40,652 bases of DNA from Chara braunii (lineage: Eukaryota > Streptophyta > Charophyceae > Charales > Characeae), in contig BFEA01000150.1 in assembly GCA_003427395.1 (NCBI GenBank), positions 122,983-163,634 on the forward strand, read 5' to 3'. This document shows positions 21,235 through 32,619 of this stretch, piece by piece. Both the position numbers and the translations under genes were made by a program. The notes under the pieces were generated by a model. That model saw nothing but the letters and a program-made list of their open reading frames with translations, was not told the origin of the DNA and searched no databases. Each line of letters begins with the position of its first letter. The first letter of the stretch is position 1.

Positions 21235-22600
21235 ATGATTGAACATCTTTGGCATGTTGTCATTGATGAAACGACATCCGAGCAAGTTATTTTGACGGTT
21301 AAGCATAATACTTGCAAGTGGGACCTGAAAAATTTTCAACGATTGTTAAATTATCAACTCGATAGTTCGGTTATTAATATAGTTTATGCTTTTTGCACAA
21401 CGATAAAATGACGGAGAAACTTTTACCGACTTGCCTCTCTTCAGAGGCAGCGAGGTTGTTGAATTCTTGAAGGTCTTCCAGACTCTGGCAACACTAATGC
21501 TCTGGGGAGAAAATCAGAAGTTCCTTTTCATTTTGGGGTTTGTAAGTGAAGAATTGAAGGTTGAGGTTGAATATCTTCTACGCGCTTCTGGAATCTGGAA
21601 TGAGTTCAAGAAGTTAATGATTGTCAAATTTTCGAAACCATCCGAAGGAGAGAAAAAGAAAAAAAACAGAAGTCATCATCACGAAGATATGATTGGAATA
21701 ACTCGGCTTATAGAACAGAGAGATGTGGAAAGGGAAAGTCTGCCAAGAGTAGACGTCCCTCTCTTCGACGATAACTTTGTTTCTACTTTCATTTAAAAGT
21801 TTCAGCAGTTTGCATCCATCAACAATTGGGATGAACCCCAGATGCTGAAAATGATTATCAGGTATGTAAAAAAAAATTGTGAATGTAATCCTACAAATAG
21901 TTGAAACGTCAAAGACATGGTTTGATTTTCACGATGCCATTTTAGAAAAGTTTTGGCTGGGAGACACAACAACAATAAGTGAGGATTGAAGAATGTCAAG
22001 CGAGATGCATACGTGATAAAAGAGAAGTTTCTGGACGAGTTTGAACGGACTGCTCGCCGGATACATTGATTAGCAGAAAGACAAAAATGTCTTAATCTTT
22101 CTTGCAAAATTTTCTCAGGTAGAACAGTATTAACTTATCTGTAGGGTAGATGGTAAATCTGACTGGGAAAAAATTCGTTTAAATTTTAGTAATGAAAATT
22201 TTGACCAGGTTCTTCGTATGCACCTTCGCTTGCAAAACTCGGGGAGGGAGTGCCGGATTGATAAACGAAAGAGAGATTCAAATTTCGTGTCAAATCTATC
22301 AGAAATAAGATAGATGTCGAAAGAGATAGAGGACGATTCTCGCCGTGAGTATCGGAAGACAAGGATAGAACAACCTTTGGATGATCCACGTGAGAAAAAT
22401 AGAAGAGATAGAGAGGATTGTTTAGACAATTCTTCGATGTCAGTTGCCCAGAATGCAGAGCATTCTGAGTTAGCGTCGCAAAATCAATGAGACCAAAGAG
22501 AGATTGTATTGGAAGAATATTATCTGTAAAAGATGCAGTAAAACCGGACATACTCCGAATAGATGCAAGCGGTTGGAAGCGATGGAAAAATAAGTTATCG
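21235..22600 (+). pseudogene. Broken gag of an LTR retrotransposon
   Basis: This relic is the structural (Gag) protein, which would package element RNA. A 58-codon frame starts at ATG 21235. After a frameshift near 21405 the main frame (to 21796) begins DGETFTDLPLFRGSEVVEFL and continues with a Trp-containing helical segment typical of Gypsy Gag N-termini. After the stop at 21794-21796 a similar segment (KFQQFASINNWDEPQMLKMI) follows in frame, then several stops and shifts. Near the end, 22525-22566 encodes CKRCSKTGHTPNRC, a CX2CX4HX4C zinc knuckle as in retroelement nucleocapsids. It is colinear with the LTR and primer site upstream. No protease, reverse transcriptase or integrase was recognised after it. 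The gag identity is well supported; the exact family is not. Confidence 0.75.
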
Positions 22601-23159
22601 AGATTCTAAGTTCATTTTCAACTTCGAAATATTTTTTAGTTGGAATAACATTGGGTATTGTCAAGTTGAGGTTGATATTTTCCTTAATATCATTTTGATG
22701 AGTTGAGATCTCTATTTGATTTGATGTATCAGCTACCCAGACCACCATCCATTGAAAAACCATCTACTGTATTTAATCTATTGATGAAGAGTACAGGATG
22801 CGGATTACTTTGAAATTTCATATGAAAGTAATTGTCGTGGATTGTTTTGTTGTGGTAAGTAAGTTATTGCGAGTTTTGTAGGTGGACGACTATGGTTATT
22901 GCGAGGGGAGGAGTGACTACATCTCCTCGTGACAGGCAGAGTCACCCTACCTCTATAATCAGGCTCCAGCCAACCTTAGTTATGGAAGGTAAGGTTGTTC
23001 TATTCTACATGTGACAGATTGATGAATGAAGATACGAAAATTTGGATGGAATGTGAAGACGTTTGAATCTAAAGCAAGACCTGGTCCCGAACGGATCGCA
23101 TTTATTTTAGGATGAATATTATGGAATGTTATGGCAATTGTTGAGCAATGGTTATCGAA
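22601..23159. other. Internal region of the decayed LTR element
   Basis: No pol domain was recognised. A short open stretch near 22890-22990 (GGVTTSPRDRQS in the plus frame) looks like former coding sequence but could not be assigned. Confidence 0.35.
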
Positions 23160-23610
23160 AAGAGGATTGACTCCCATCAGCAGATTGGGAAGTTGCTTTC
23201 ATCAGCACCTGGGGACTCGTTCCCATCAGTGGACTGGAGGGTCATTCCCATCAGCAACTGGGGAGTCACTCCCATATTGATGGAATGAAAGGCCCGCAGG
23301 GGGTTAAGCCTGTAAAAGACCTATAACAGGATGATCTCACAATTCGATTCCCATCAGTAGACTGAGGAGTAAATCCCATCGGTAGCCTGGTGAGTCATTC
23401 CCATCAGTTAAATAGGGTGTTATTCCCATCAGTAGACCGGGGAATTGTTCTGTGGCAAGGGGTCTGTCTTAATCAGAGCTCCCATCAGTAGACTGGGGAG
23501 TTATTCCCATCAGTAGACTGGGGATTCGTTCCTATCAGTAGACTGGGGAGTCATTCCCATCAGTACGCTGGGAAGTCGTTCTGCGGCAGGGAACCTGTCT
23601 TAATCAGAAC
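23160..23610. repeat. 25-bp minisatellite (CCCATCAGTAGACTGGGGAG)
   Basis: About a dozen units of the form TTCCCATCAGTAGACTGGGGAGTCA are interrupted by two unique stretches. A GGGGGTTAAGCCTGT phrase with CCTATAACA occurs at 23289 and again at 23681, outside the array. Confidence 0.85.
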
Positions 23611-24268
23611 TTTCGTCTGTGTTGGAAGATTATACTGGTTGAGTTGTGATGTGACTATTTCTTTTTCAAAATGTTCACAGGGGGTTAAGCCTGTGAAAGT
23701 CCTATAACAAAATGACATGACGTGACTGTTTTTGGGATGGTGTCAAGACCTACAGGGGGATGATCCTATTGAACGAATAAATTATGAGACTTCGGAAAGT
23801 TAAATCCAATTTTCATGTTTAGTTGAATGTTGATGTGAGAGTTCCGGTTATATTATGGATGTTTGTTGAATTGTTGTGTATTGTAATTGTTGCTTTCACA
23901 TGAGAATTTCGTAAGAATTCTAATTTTTATTTGGATAGCGAACACCATGGAGTGTCGTTCCTTGAATGTTGGTAAAAACTTTCCGGCTTAGATCCGGATG
24001 GTTGCTTAATTGATTATACGAAGTATCTATTGAAGTCTTATGAAGTTTCTTTTGTTATCTTGATGAAGAACGACGGGAACGTCGCTCAGTAAGACCATTC
24101 ATAGGTGATGGATTTTAAACTACCGAGGGAATTACTTGGATTTTGGTACAAGTTTCAGCCTAGTTGTGATTGGGTGAATTTTGTTATTATTTTTGCTCAG
24201 GGGTTAATAAGAATCTAGACAGACCTATATTATTTGTTAATACAGGGTGAATGACGGGGACTTCGTTC
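23611..24268. other. Unclassified sequence
   Basis: AT-rich and without recognised genes. It lies between the minisatellite and the family B repeat and is probably the 3' internal part of the decayed element. Confidence 0.35.
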
Positions 24269-24283
24269 GATGGGGCCTGGGAA
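24269..24283 (+). promoter_or_regulatory. Polypurine-tract-like sequence
   Basis: GATGGGGCCTGGGAA directly precedes TGTTGTCGGG, the layout expected at a polypurine tract/3' LTR junction, though two pyrimidine pairs interrupt the purines. Confidence 0.35.
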
Positions 24284-24610
24284 TGTTGTCGGGACGAATA
24301 CCCTGGCAAGGGTATTTGTCAGAGATTTTAAACGTCGGACGCTGTCCGACTCTTTCGTTGGATTAAAGGACGTAATGAGACTAACATTAGCCAACAGTTT
24401 ATTTAGACCTATCATATGGCGGATAAGATTACAACTGTTTAAGTCTGGGTTCGAACGCTTGTGATGTCCGACAATAATAGCGATAGTCGCCAGTGTGACC
24501 GGTTAGTCGCAACTCTTAATAGAGTCGCAGCAACACACGGTCGTGGGAATACTAACTAGACCTAGCCTAACAGTCGCGCGATTCAGGGCCTAAGTAGGCT
24601 CAAAAGGGTT
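24284..24610 (+). mobile_element. Repeat family B, copy 2 (LTR start)
   Basis: It begins TGTTGTCGGGACGAATACCC and aligns over about 330 bp with 15478-15810. The TGTTGT start and the purine-rich flank suggest the start of an LTR. No CA end or primer site follows, so the rest is missing or unrecognised. It does not match the family A LTR, so it is not that element's 3' LTR. Confidence 0.6.
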
Positions 24611-25625
24611 ATAAGTTCCACTCACTTTTCTTCTTTACCTCTGCGTTCCTGGCTCCATGCACTGTTTGTTCTCTCTCTATGAGGGAAAGTAGGAGCTTCA
24701 ACTGACCGTCGAATTTAGTCCATTCTGGTGACTAGATACATTAAAACTCAACAACCCAATAAAGATGAGGACACCACAATCAATCAAACTCATGAGGCTT
24801 GCAGCCTCTTGCGACTTCGTCCACATGTCAAGATAGGGGTCTGTTGTTCGATCTTCTTTCATGCTCTCTCTGGCTTAGTAACAAGTGGGTATGTATGCAG
24901 TGTGGCGAACCTGAATGCATTACTGACTTAGTACACCCTCACACTTATGAATTAATACTAAATAAATCATATAAGAAAATTGAAAGGTTAATGAACGAGT
25001 TTGGCATGCTGTGCTGACCGCAAACACAGCGTGAAACATAACGGGAAAAGAGTCATAAATCTCTCAATTAGACTAATCTGATTCAACCATGAGGATCTCT
25101 CTATCTCTTTCCCGCAAATTTCTGCAGGTGCGCAAGGAAGACCCATTTATGAACACCTCTCAACTTTTCTCCCCCCCCTTTTCCTGTACTCTCTCTACTT
25201 CCTCATCAAACAATGCCCATGAATTGGACATCGATTGATCATAGTGTTTCCTCTTCTCTTTCTGCTTCGTGGCAAACTGTTTAGTGCCTGCGTTCAAATC
25301 TTCTGCCGTGCACTGAGCGCTACCTCTGCGGAGCGTCAGGAGTCCGCTCATATACCCTGTGGCGCGTTAAGCTTCCTAGCTTACGGGCCCCTGGCAGGCT
25401 CGGTACTCAGTTGTAGTGGTCAGGGCCCACTCTGAGACAGGTCGGTGAAAAGGACAGGAATGGTATTCGTGGAGGTTCTCGAAATCGAGTTACGGAAGCA
25501 TGCAGTGTGCTACTGTTATCACCTACGCAAGGTAGGGACAGAGGTAGATCCTCTACAGGAACCAAGTATGCCATGTTCTCCTTCCCGTAAAGTATCAGGT
25601 GCGCCCGCTCCTCTGTGAAATTTTC
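24611..25625. other. Unclassified sequence
   Basis: No recognised gene. Short frames at 24728-24931 and 24799-25017 carry no recognisable domain apart from a lone CMQCGEPEC cysteine cluster. Confidence 0.35.
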
Positions 25626-26240
25626 ATCGACCGACTAAGGTTGGGCGCTCTGTTGGACTGTGGGGCGCTGCCGGTCTGTGGTTGCAGTCGTTTAGGGACG
25701 TGAGTCTAGAGAGAGCGGTGTTGCCTTTTAACTAGGATATGGGTTAGATGTAAAAAGAAAATAAAAAGTGAAAAGAAAGTCATGCGTCAGGTCTATTTGC
25801 CGATCCGGATCCTCACGTTAGTTCAAGATGATCTAGCAACCTGTGGCAACAACGACGTTATAATTCACTTCCTTTTTTTAATTTTATTACTATTGTTATC
25901 GTTATTATTATTATTATTATCGACCGACTAAGGTTGGGCGCTCTGTTGGACTGTGGGGCGCTGTCGGTCTGTGGCTGCAGTCGTTTAGGGACGTGAGGCT
26001 AGAGAGAGCGGTGCTGCCTTTTTCGCCTCGCGTCGGATGCCTTTTTACTAGGATATGGGTTAGATGTAAAAAGAAAATAAAAAGTGAAAAGGAAGTCATG
26101 CGTCAGGTTTATTCCCCGATCTGGATCCTCACCTTAGTTCAGGATGATCTAGCGAGCTGTGGCAACAGCGACGTTATAATTCACTTCCTTTTCTTAATTT
26201 TATTACTATTTCTTTCGTTATTATTATTATTATTATTATT
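25626..26240 (+). repeat. Two tandem copies of a 293-bp element, each ending in an ATT run
   Basis: The segment starting ATCGACCGACTAAGG at 25626 recurs at 25919. Both copies run through GTTGGACTGTGGGGCGCTG, GGATATGGGTTAGATG, GTCATGCGTCAGGT and AATTCACTTCC to an ATT microsatellite (25898-25920 and 26219-26240). Copy 2 has an extra stretch of about 20 bp near 26024-26040. The ATT end suggests a short retroposon with a simple-repeat tail inserted next to, or duplicated with, itself. Confidence 0.85.
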
Positions 26241-26764
26241 GATTCTCTTTTATTTAATTTTCCCCTTCTATCATTTTGTGGAAAGCTAACGGTTGGTTTC
26301 GAACTCAAATGGGGTCTGAGCGGCCTAGACTGGCCCGACCCTTCGTGTATTTCCCTGCGGCTGAAACTGTCTGGCTGAGCGCCAAGCCGTGGGACCTCAA
26401 AAGAGGGGTAACCCACGAACCCTTTGGTAGGAGGCTTATCACCTCCCGTGGAACGTCATAAGCCCTTTCCTTGCCATCGGACGCGGGTACCCATTATGGG
26501 TGGCCCAGTCGCATGCTTAAAAGGGAGGGGAAATGCCCGTCGGGATCCTGTTATGGAATTGCCGAACGTCAAATTATTTTTTTTTCCGGAGTAAACCGAT
26601 ATGCGGAGTGTGAGCGAAGGCTAGGACCTGTCTGAGCAACGGTTGGGGTCTGAAATTTTCTTAATTTTGTTAAATTTTGAAATATTGGTGACTGGTAGAC
26701 GAAATTTTGAATACCGCGAGCGTCCCTCGTTTGGAACGTGGGCGTTGGGGCTCATACGTAAGCC
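26241..26764. other. Unclassified sequence
   Basis: A B-box-like phrase GGTTTCGAACTC lies near 26292 with no convincing A box. No gene was recognised. Confidence 0.35.
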
Positions 26765-26772
26765 TATAAAAG
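26765..26772 (+). promoter_or_regulatory. TATA-box candidate
   Basis: TATAAAAG in a GC-richer setting, about 140 bp upstream of the open frame at 26913. It is consistent with a polymerase II promoter, but no other element supports it. Confidence 0.3.
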
Positions 26773-26912
26773 AGAGGGAGGTGTGTTACTGGTTACTAAC
26801 TGATGAGCGTGCGCAGGCAGTGTCGTTTTGTCAGTGCTGATAGTTCTGAGACTGGAGGGTAAGTGGACTATCTGTGCATGTGAGTACCTGGCACTGAGCC
26901 CCGGCTATTCCG

Positions 26913-27407
26913 GTGAGCACGGCTATGGTGCGTAGCAGTGGGTTGTACGGCTACAGACTAAAGTACCTCCAGAGAAACTGGAGGTGGGAGAAAATGTCGG
27001 GCGATGGTCCAGTTGTGACGGCCACTTTGGACTATAGATGTTGTAACCAGGAGGCAGGACTAAAGATAAATGTGGAAGGTGACAGAGAGAAATAGATGAG
27101 AGTGGACCAGGGACTGCAGCTGGTGATCACGAAGGCTAAAGACAGAGTCGAGAGGAGGTGCCGGAGAGACGGAGTCACGAACGAAATTAAGGTGACCGTC
27201 TCGTACCAGGAGAGAGAGACCTCGACGAACACTGAGGAAAGGGAACAACGGCATCTGGACTGCAACACAGAAGCAGAGAGCGAGGAGAGTGATCAGGAGG
27301 TCCAGACCCCGTCCTGGCATGGTTTGGATCAGTGGGGAAGGGACCACGCGCCTGCGGAGCCTGTTGAGGGCGACCAGGAGGCCAACTCGAGACGGCGGGA
27401 GAACTAG
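26913..27407 (+). pseudogene. Unrecognised 164-codon frame broken by one TAG
   Basis: A 60-codon frame ends in TAG at 27093-27095. The next codon is ATG, and the same frame stays open to 27407, so together they form one reading frame with a single internal stop. The first part is mixed in composition (GLYGYRLKYLQRNWRWEK); the second is charged and rich in Glu/Arg. No domain was recognised. The second half lies in purine-rich sequence (26900-27870), where long frames arise by chance, so this may be non-coding. A TATA-like motif precedes it. Confidence 0.25.
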
Positions 27408-27872
27408 GCGGATGAGCGGCGAGAATCAGAGGGGGTCAACGGGCAATGCGGGTAGGATAAAGAAAAGGCGAGACAGTTACGAGGAGAGGCGCACGACAGT
27501 CAAGAGAGAGAAGGTGAGTGAAGGTCAGACGCAAAAAAGGAGAGGATCGGGGTCAATGGAAGTTGAGATGATTCGTATGAAGCTGGGAAAACAACGCCCA
27601 ATCAGCAGAGGGAGCGTGAGAGAGGGGAGGTGCAGCTAAGGTGGGCGTCAACCATTCATGAAGGGACCTGGCCACACGATGGAGTAGTCACCTATTAGAT
27701 CCGTGCAGTGCATCGGAGGAGAGAGAAGTCAGGTGACCAAGAAGCATGTCACGCGTGAGTGGCAAGTTAACGTCGTTACGCAGGGAGAGCACGAACAATC
27801 ATGATAGAGTGCGAGAGGGCGAGAGAGAGGGCGCGCTCGAGAGTCAAACACGAAAGGAGAGAAACAGGGTCG
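27408..27872. other. Purine-rich sequence up to the assembly gap
   Basis: Rich in GAGAG phrases. Plus-strand frames (27289-27639) are Arg/Glu-rich and unrecognised. Confidence 0.4.
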
Positions 27873-28671
27873 NNNNNNNNNNNNNNNNNNNNNNNNNNNN
27901 NNNNNNNNNNNNNNNNNNNNNNNNNNNNNNNNNNNNNNNNNNNNNNNNNNNNNNNNNNNNNNNNNNNNNNNNNNNNNNNNNNNNNNNNNNNNNNNNNNNN
28001 NNNNNNNNNNNNNNNNNNNNNNNNNNNNNNNNNNNNNNNNNNNNNNNNNNNNNNNNNNNNNNNNNNNNNNNNNNNNNNNNNNNNNNNNNNNNNNNNNNNN
28101 NNNNNNNNNNNNNNNNNNNNNNNNNNNNNNNNNNNNNNNNNNNNNNNNNNNNNNNNNNNNNNNNNNNNNNNNNNNNNNNNNNNNNNNNNNNNNNNNNNNN
28201 NNNNNNNNNNNNNNNNNNNNNNNNNNNNNNNNNNNNNNNNNNNNNNNNNNNNNNNNNNNNNNNNNNNNNNNNNNNNNNNNNNNNNNNNNNNNNNNNNNNN
28301 NNNNNNNNNNNNNNNNNNNNNNNNNNNNNNNNNNNNNNNNNNNNNNNNNNNNNNNNNNNNNNNNNNNNNNNNNNNNNNNNNNNNNNNNNNNNNNNNNNNN
28401 NNNNNNNNNNNNNNNNNNNNNNNNNNNNNNNNNNNNNNNNNNNNNNNNNNNNNNNNNNNNNNNNNNNNNNNNNNNNNNNNNNNNNNNNNNNNNNNNNNNN
28501 NNNNNNNNNNNNNNNNNNNNNNNNNNNNNNNNNNNNNNNNNNNNNNNNNNNNNNNNNNNNNNNNNNNNNNNNNNNNNNNNNNNNNNNNNNNNNNNNNNNN
28601 NNNNNNNNNNNNNNNNNNNNNNNNNNNNNNNNNNNNNNNNNNNNNNNNNNNNNNNNNNNNNNNNNNNNNNN
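27873..28671. other. Assembly gap (799 n)
   Basis: The run of n lies between GAGA-rich sequence and a long A tract, so the missing DNA is probably simple repeat. Frames spanning it are artefacts. Single n joins also occur at 8567, 35183 and 39368. Confidence 0.99.
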
Positions 28672-28707
<36 letters not shown>

Positions 28708-28745
28708 AAAAAAAAAAATTAAAAAAAAAATTAAAAAAATCCCCC
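28672..28745. repeat. Interrupted poly-A tract
   Basis: About 60 bp of A with four TT interruptions at the edge of the gap, followed by a C-rich stretch. Confidence 0.95.
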
Positions 28746-28800
28746 CAACCCCTGAAGCACCTCCCATCCGCCCCCACATCCCCCAACCCCCGACGCCCCA

Positions 28801-29110
28801 GTTATGTGTGTGTAGGTGTGTTGTGTGTGCACGTATCTGTGTATGTGTGTGTCTGCCGTGAGAGTGTGTTTGTGCATGAATATGAATGTATGCGCATGTG
28901 TTTATGTATGTGTGTGTTTGTAAATGTGTGTGCGTGTGTTTATGCTTGTAAGTGTATGTGTGTGTTTGTAAGTGTGTGTGTGTGTATGTATATGTGTGTG
29001 TTTGTGTATGTGTGTGTTTGTAAGTGTGTGTGTGTATGTGTGTGTTTGTAAGTGTGTGTGTGTATGTGTGTGTTTGTAAGTGTGTGTGTGTGTGTAAGTG
29101 TAAGTGTCTG
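28801..29110. repeat. GT minisatellite, about 26-bp unit
   Basis: Units of the type TGTGTATGTGTGTGTTTGTAAG recur about every 26-28 bp and become nearly identical between 28940 and 29090. This tract gives poly Cys/Val and Thr/His frames. Confidence 0.9.
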
Positions 29111-30000
29111 TGCCTGCGCGTGAGAGTGTGTCTCGCCTTACGCACAACCTCGTTCCCCAACACACAGATTCCACTTGCACCCAAGGATCACCTTGCGCCA
29201 CACCTAGCTTACAGCAGCGCAGCTCGGCTATGGCTGCCTGCTCCTTCCTGCTCGCCCGTGAGCGCGTGAGTGGCACGAGCTACAACTCGGCAGCGCTTAC
29301 GCAGCATGCAGCCAGCACCCGAACGCCCAATGTGGAGGCAGGCCCTTTGCTATATCGAAGTGGCCTGCCTGTGTTCAGTCCCAGGAAGCTTCCAGTAGGC
29401 CCCGGTAACCTGAGGCACAGCACGAACGAGAACAGGCCTTGGGCCTGAGGTGGTTGCATGCCCCCAGCTGCCTTTGGCCTGTGTTTGGCCTAGTACCCGT
29501 ATCCAGCCCAGGACCTGCTTTCCATACATTCACACAGGCGGCCCAGGACCTGGGTTTCCTCAACCAACTGACGCAAGACTCATGCAACCTGCTACAGGCC
29601 CAATTTTGTGTGTGTGTGTGTCTTTTTTTCCTTTTTTTAATTTGCTTTTTACAACCCTATATTTTTTATTTGTTTTTTTTGTTTTCGTTTTAGCCCTTAA
29701 AAAATCTGTGTGAAACCCTAAACAAAAACACTAATTTCATTTTAGTTTTTATTTTTTTATTGTGTGTTTATGTTTTTGATTTTTTAAAAATAGATTTAAG
29801 CATCAAAAAATAAAAATAAAAATACAAGGTTGTAGTCCTCAATAAAACCTACAACCCCATATTTTTTGTTTTTGTTTTGGATAATTTTTCGCCCAGGAAA
29901 AAAATCATCCCGGACCTCGTTAATTCCCATCCAACTCACGTTTGAATGAGAGTTTAACGCGAATTCAACGCGCGTTCAATTTTTCAACTCGAAATCCGCG
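29111..30000. other. Unclassified sequence
   Basis: GC-rich at 29111-29590, with overlapping open frames and no recognisable domain (plus 29104-29448, 29439-29693). T/A-rich at 29600-29880, where a TACAACCC.TATATTTTTT phrase occurs twice (near 29650 and 29850). Confidence 0.35.
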
Positions 30001-32307
30001 TTAAATCCAATTTCGGACACACAGATAGGGGTTATGTCACGAGAGAGTCTCAGTGTGCAGTGTTAAGATACACTTATGTAGGGAAGAGGAGAGGCGCTCC
30101 TATTGACATCGTCGATATCCTGGCGAGAACCAGCAATGCTCATCGTCCATGACCTCACCTTCGTCAAGACAACATGAACGCGAGTCAATTATCTAAAGAG
30201 GCTTACCGCCACTAGAAGTGATAAGGTTCAACTCCCGACCCAAATCTCTCTGTCCAGTTTAGTTGTAATGGTGGGTAGTAAGGGGTATTCAGCAGAGCCT
30301 CAGCGCGTAGACCTTCAACCAGAAGCCCTTCGCAATTCCAACGAGCTTTTGTGAATAGAGGATGTAAATGCAGCAGAGTCGGTTACTACCAATACGTGTG
30401 AGAGAAGGAGGGGTTTAGCATGTGTAACAAATCCAAGAACTCACATAAGTTTGGTTTTCAAGCGGGGTGACAGGTGATAACGATTGAAACTGTTCATATT
30501 TTGCATTGACCTCAATCTAGTACGACCAGTTTGAGGTCATCTCACTTGTGATCTTGTAGCACAGGTAAGTGTCTGCGGTGACTAGAGGACTAGGAAGTTG
30601 CCCGATCGGGCTAAGTTGATCCCAATTACTGTGATCTGCGTTTTCCTCGACCATCGTGTGTCACTCAAATACAAATTGAGCCTACCCCATGCATTCTCTT
30701 TATTCCTCTGTGGATCTGTCATCGAAGCATGAGTTTATCAAACTTATTCGATTGTTGTTCTTGGCTCGAACTATTTATAACTGGAAAAGTGGTACTCGCG
30801 AGACTAGGGCTGAGTCATTTAAGGACAATTGTTAAATATGAACGGACTGACCCGCACCGCAGGTACGTGGTGAGAAGTAAAAGGTGACGGACCCAAAGGA
30901 ACTGGACGAATTGGTTAGGAAAGCGAGACCTGTTTTACTTGTGTTTTTCCCCGACTTCTCGTTACCTTCCTGTTATCACTTTTGATGGGTAGGAGATTAT
31001 CTGCATCGTGCATGATTGCCTGCCTCCTAGCAAAGTACCTGTTGGACGGTGATTAAAAGAATTTAGTCCTTAGTTGTGTTGCTTGGCATAGTCACGGTCA
31101 CGTGTACTTGTAAGATCCATTTTGCTACCGGCTCATCTCAGCTTTCCTGAATGTGACAAATACTATAAGTAGATCTCGGTAACGCCGAACATTGCCTCAC
31201 CTATAGGTGAGATGGTGCTTGTACTATCACGGTATAAATAGGAAGGTTTCCTTTGAACAATGTAAATGCGTCTATTGGGCACCGAATCTGTATCATCACA
31301 CATGCCAAGTATGGGTGTAACTTGGATTCACAGTACCTCGTGATGGATTCAAGAGTTTGTCTAAGCTTGACAGTGCTTTCTCATTACATCCGAAAAGAAA
31401 GGGGGAGAATCGACTTATGAGAGGTTAATAATTGTTCTCTCTGCCATTTGATGTGTGTTACACATGATTTTCTGAGATACTATTATTCCTAGTGTGCTGA
31501 AACGAGACCACATCAATTACGTGTCAGCTTAATGTGAAGTACCCTATCCTCGAGAGAAAGAGAAAGAGGAGGAAGGGTACAATGAACCGACACATGCCCT
31601 GCACATAAGAGTTTCCATTGGGCAGCAAGAACAGAACCCGAGGTGCCTGAAGGTCGGAGCTTTTGAGCACGAGGTAGAATACTCGGCTCAGAATCTCGTG
31701 GTGTGGGTGGCTGATGTTGTGCAAGACCCTTGTGCATTTCACTTCACCCAAGCGGGGTCTCTTAGAGAGTGGGAGTTGACGACTCAAAAGGGGAGGGCCG
31801 CAAGATTATGCGGGAGCAGTGGTACGAGGTCACACCTTACCTGGTAACACCTGGTGGCCCCTCCAAGCTTGGCTTGACCGTATGTCTCATACTTCTGTCA
31901 AAAGTATCGTCCTTATCAGTCTCCATCTCGTCCTACTCATCGTTATCTGCAGTCTCAATCAACACTCACTCACCTTTGAAGACCAATGATTATACCAGTG
32001 CAGAGCGCCAATAAAGTCCAGTTATCTCGTTTAGAGGTTCGGAAGCATTCTCTTCTTTCTGACGCTAATCGATCTGTAATTGATGCTGAACTTCTTGTCG
32101 ATACTTGACTGTGCAAGACACTGTTAGAGACTCCTGGTCAATCGGCCTCAAACCTGGTGGTCAATTAATTAACAGACCAACATTCGTTTTGACAATCAAC
32201 CTTCAGTGGTTCACGAACTGCTCTGAAAGTACATGACAGTTTCATAACATCTTGATCAACATTGTTGGTTTTGATCCTGGGCAAGGTGATCCACTCGATG
32301 AGAGAGC

Positions 32308-32308
<1 letters not shown>
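30001..32308. other. Unclassified unique sequence
   Basis: The longest stretch without evident repeats. No frame above 90 codons and no recognised domain. A TATAAATA motif lies near 31233 without further support. Confidence 0.4.
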
Positions 32309-32352
<44 letters not shown>

Positions 32353-32619
32353 ATTTAGGGTACGTAAGTCGCCCGACCGGGCGACCCAGCCCGAGCGGGC
32401 CGCCCGGGTCCGCCCGGGTCACCCGGTCGACCGATTTTTTCGTTCAATATCTGTCGTTAAACGACGGATCTTGGAATTATTATTATTATTATTAATATTT
32501 AGGGTACGTAAGTCGCCCGACCGGGCGACCCAGCCCGAGCGGGCCGCCCGGGTCCGCCCGGGTCACCCGGTCGACCGATTTTTTCGTTCAATATCTGTCG
32601 TTAAACGACGGATCTTGGA
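32309..32619. repeat. Two identical 119-bp GC-rich units separated by ATT runs
   Basis: The unit at 32357-32475 (from AGGGTACGTAAGTCGCCCG to GACGGATCTTGGA) recurs without change at 32501-32619. ATT microsatellites stand before each unit (32309-32350 and about 32476-32494), each ending AATATTT. Inside, GCCCGACCGGGC, CCGCCCGGGTC and TCGTTAAACGA form strong self-complementary segments. Read on the minus strand, each is a short GC-rich element with an AAT tail. Confidence 0.9.

Noticed and set aside
26285-26310. tRNA gene suggested by GGTTTCGAACTC
   Set aside because: Extra T in the B box, and no A box upstream at tRNA distance.
27746-29184. Frames of up to 446 codons across the gap
   Set aside because: Nearly all their length is n; the ends are poly-A and GT repeats.
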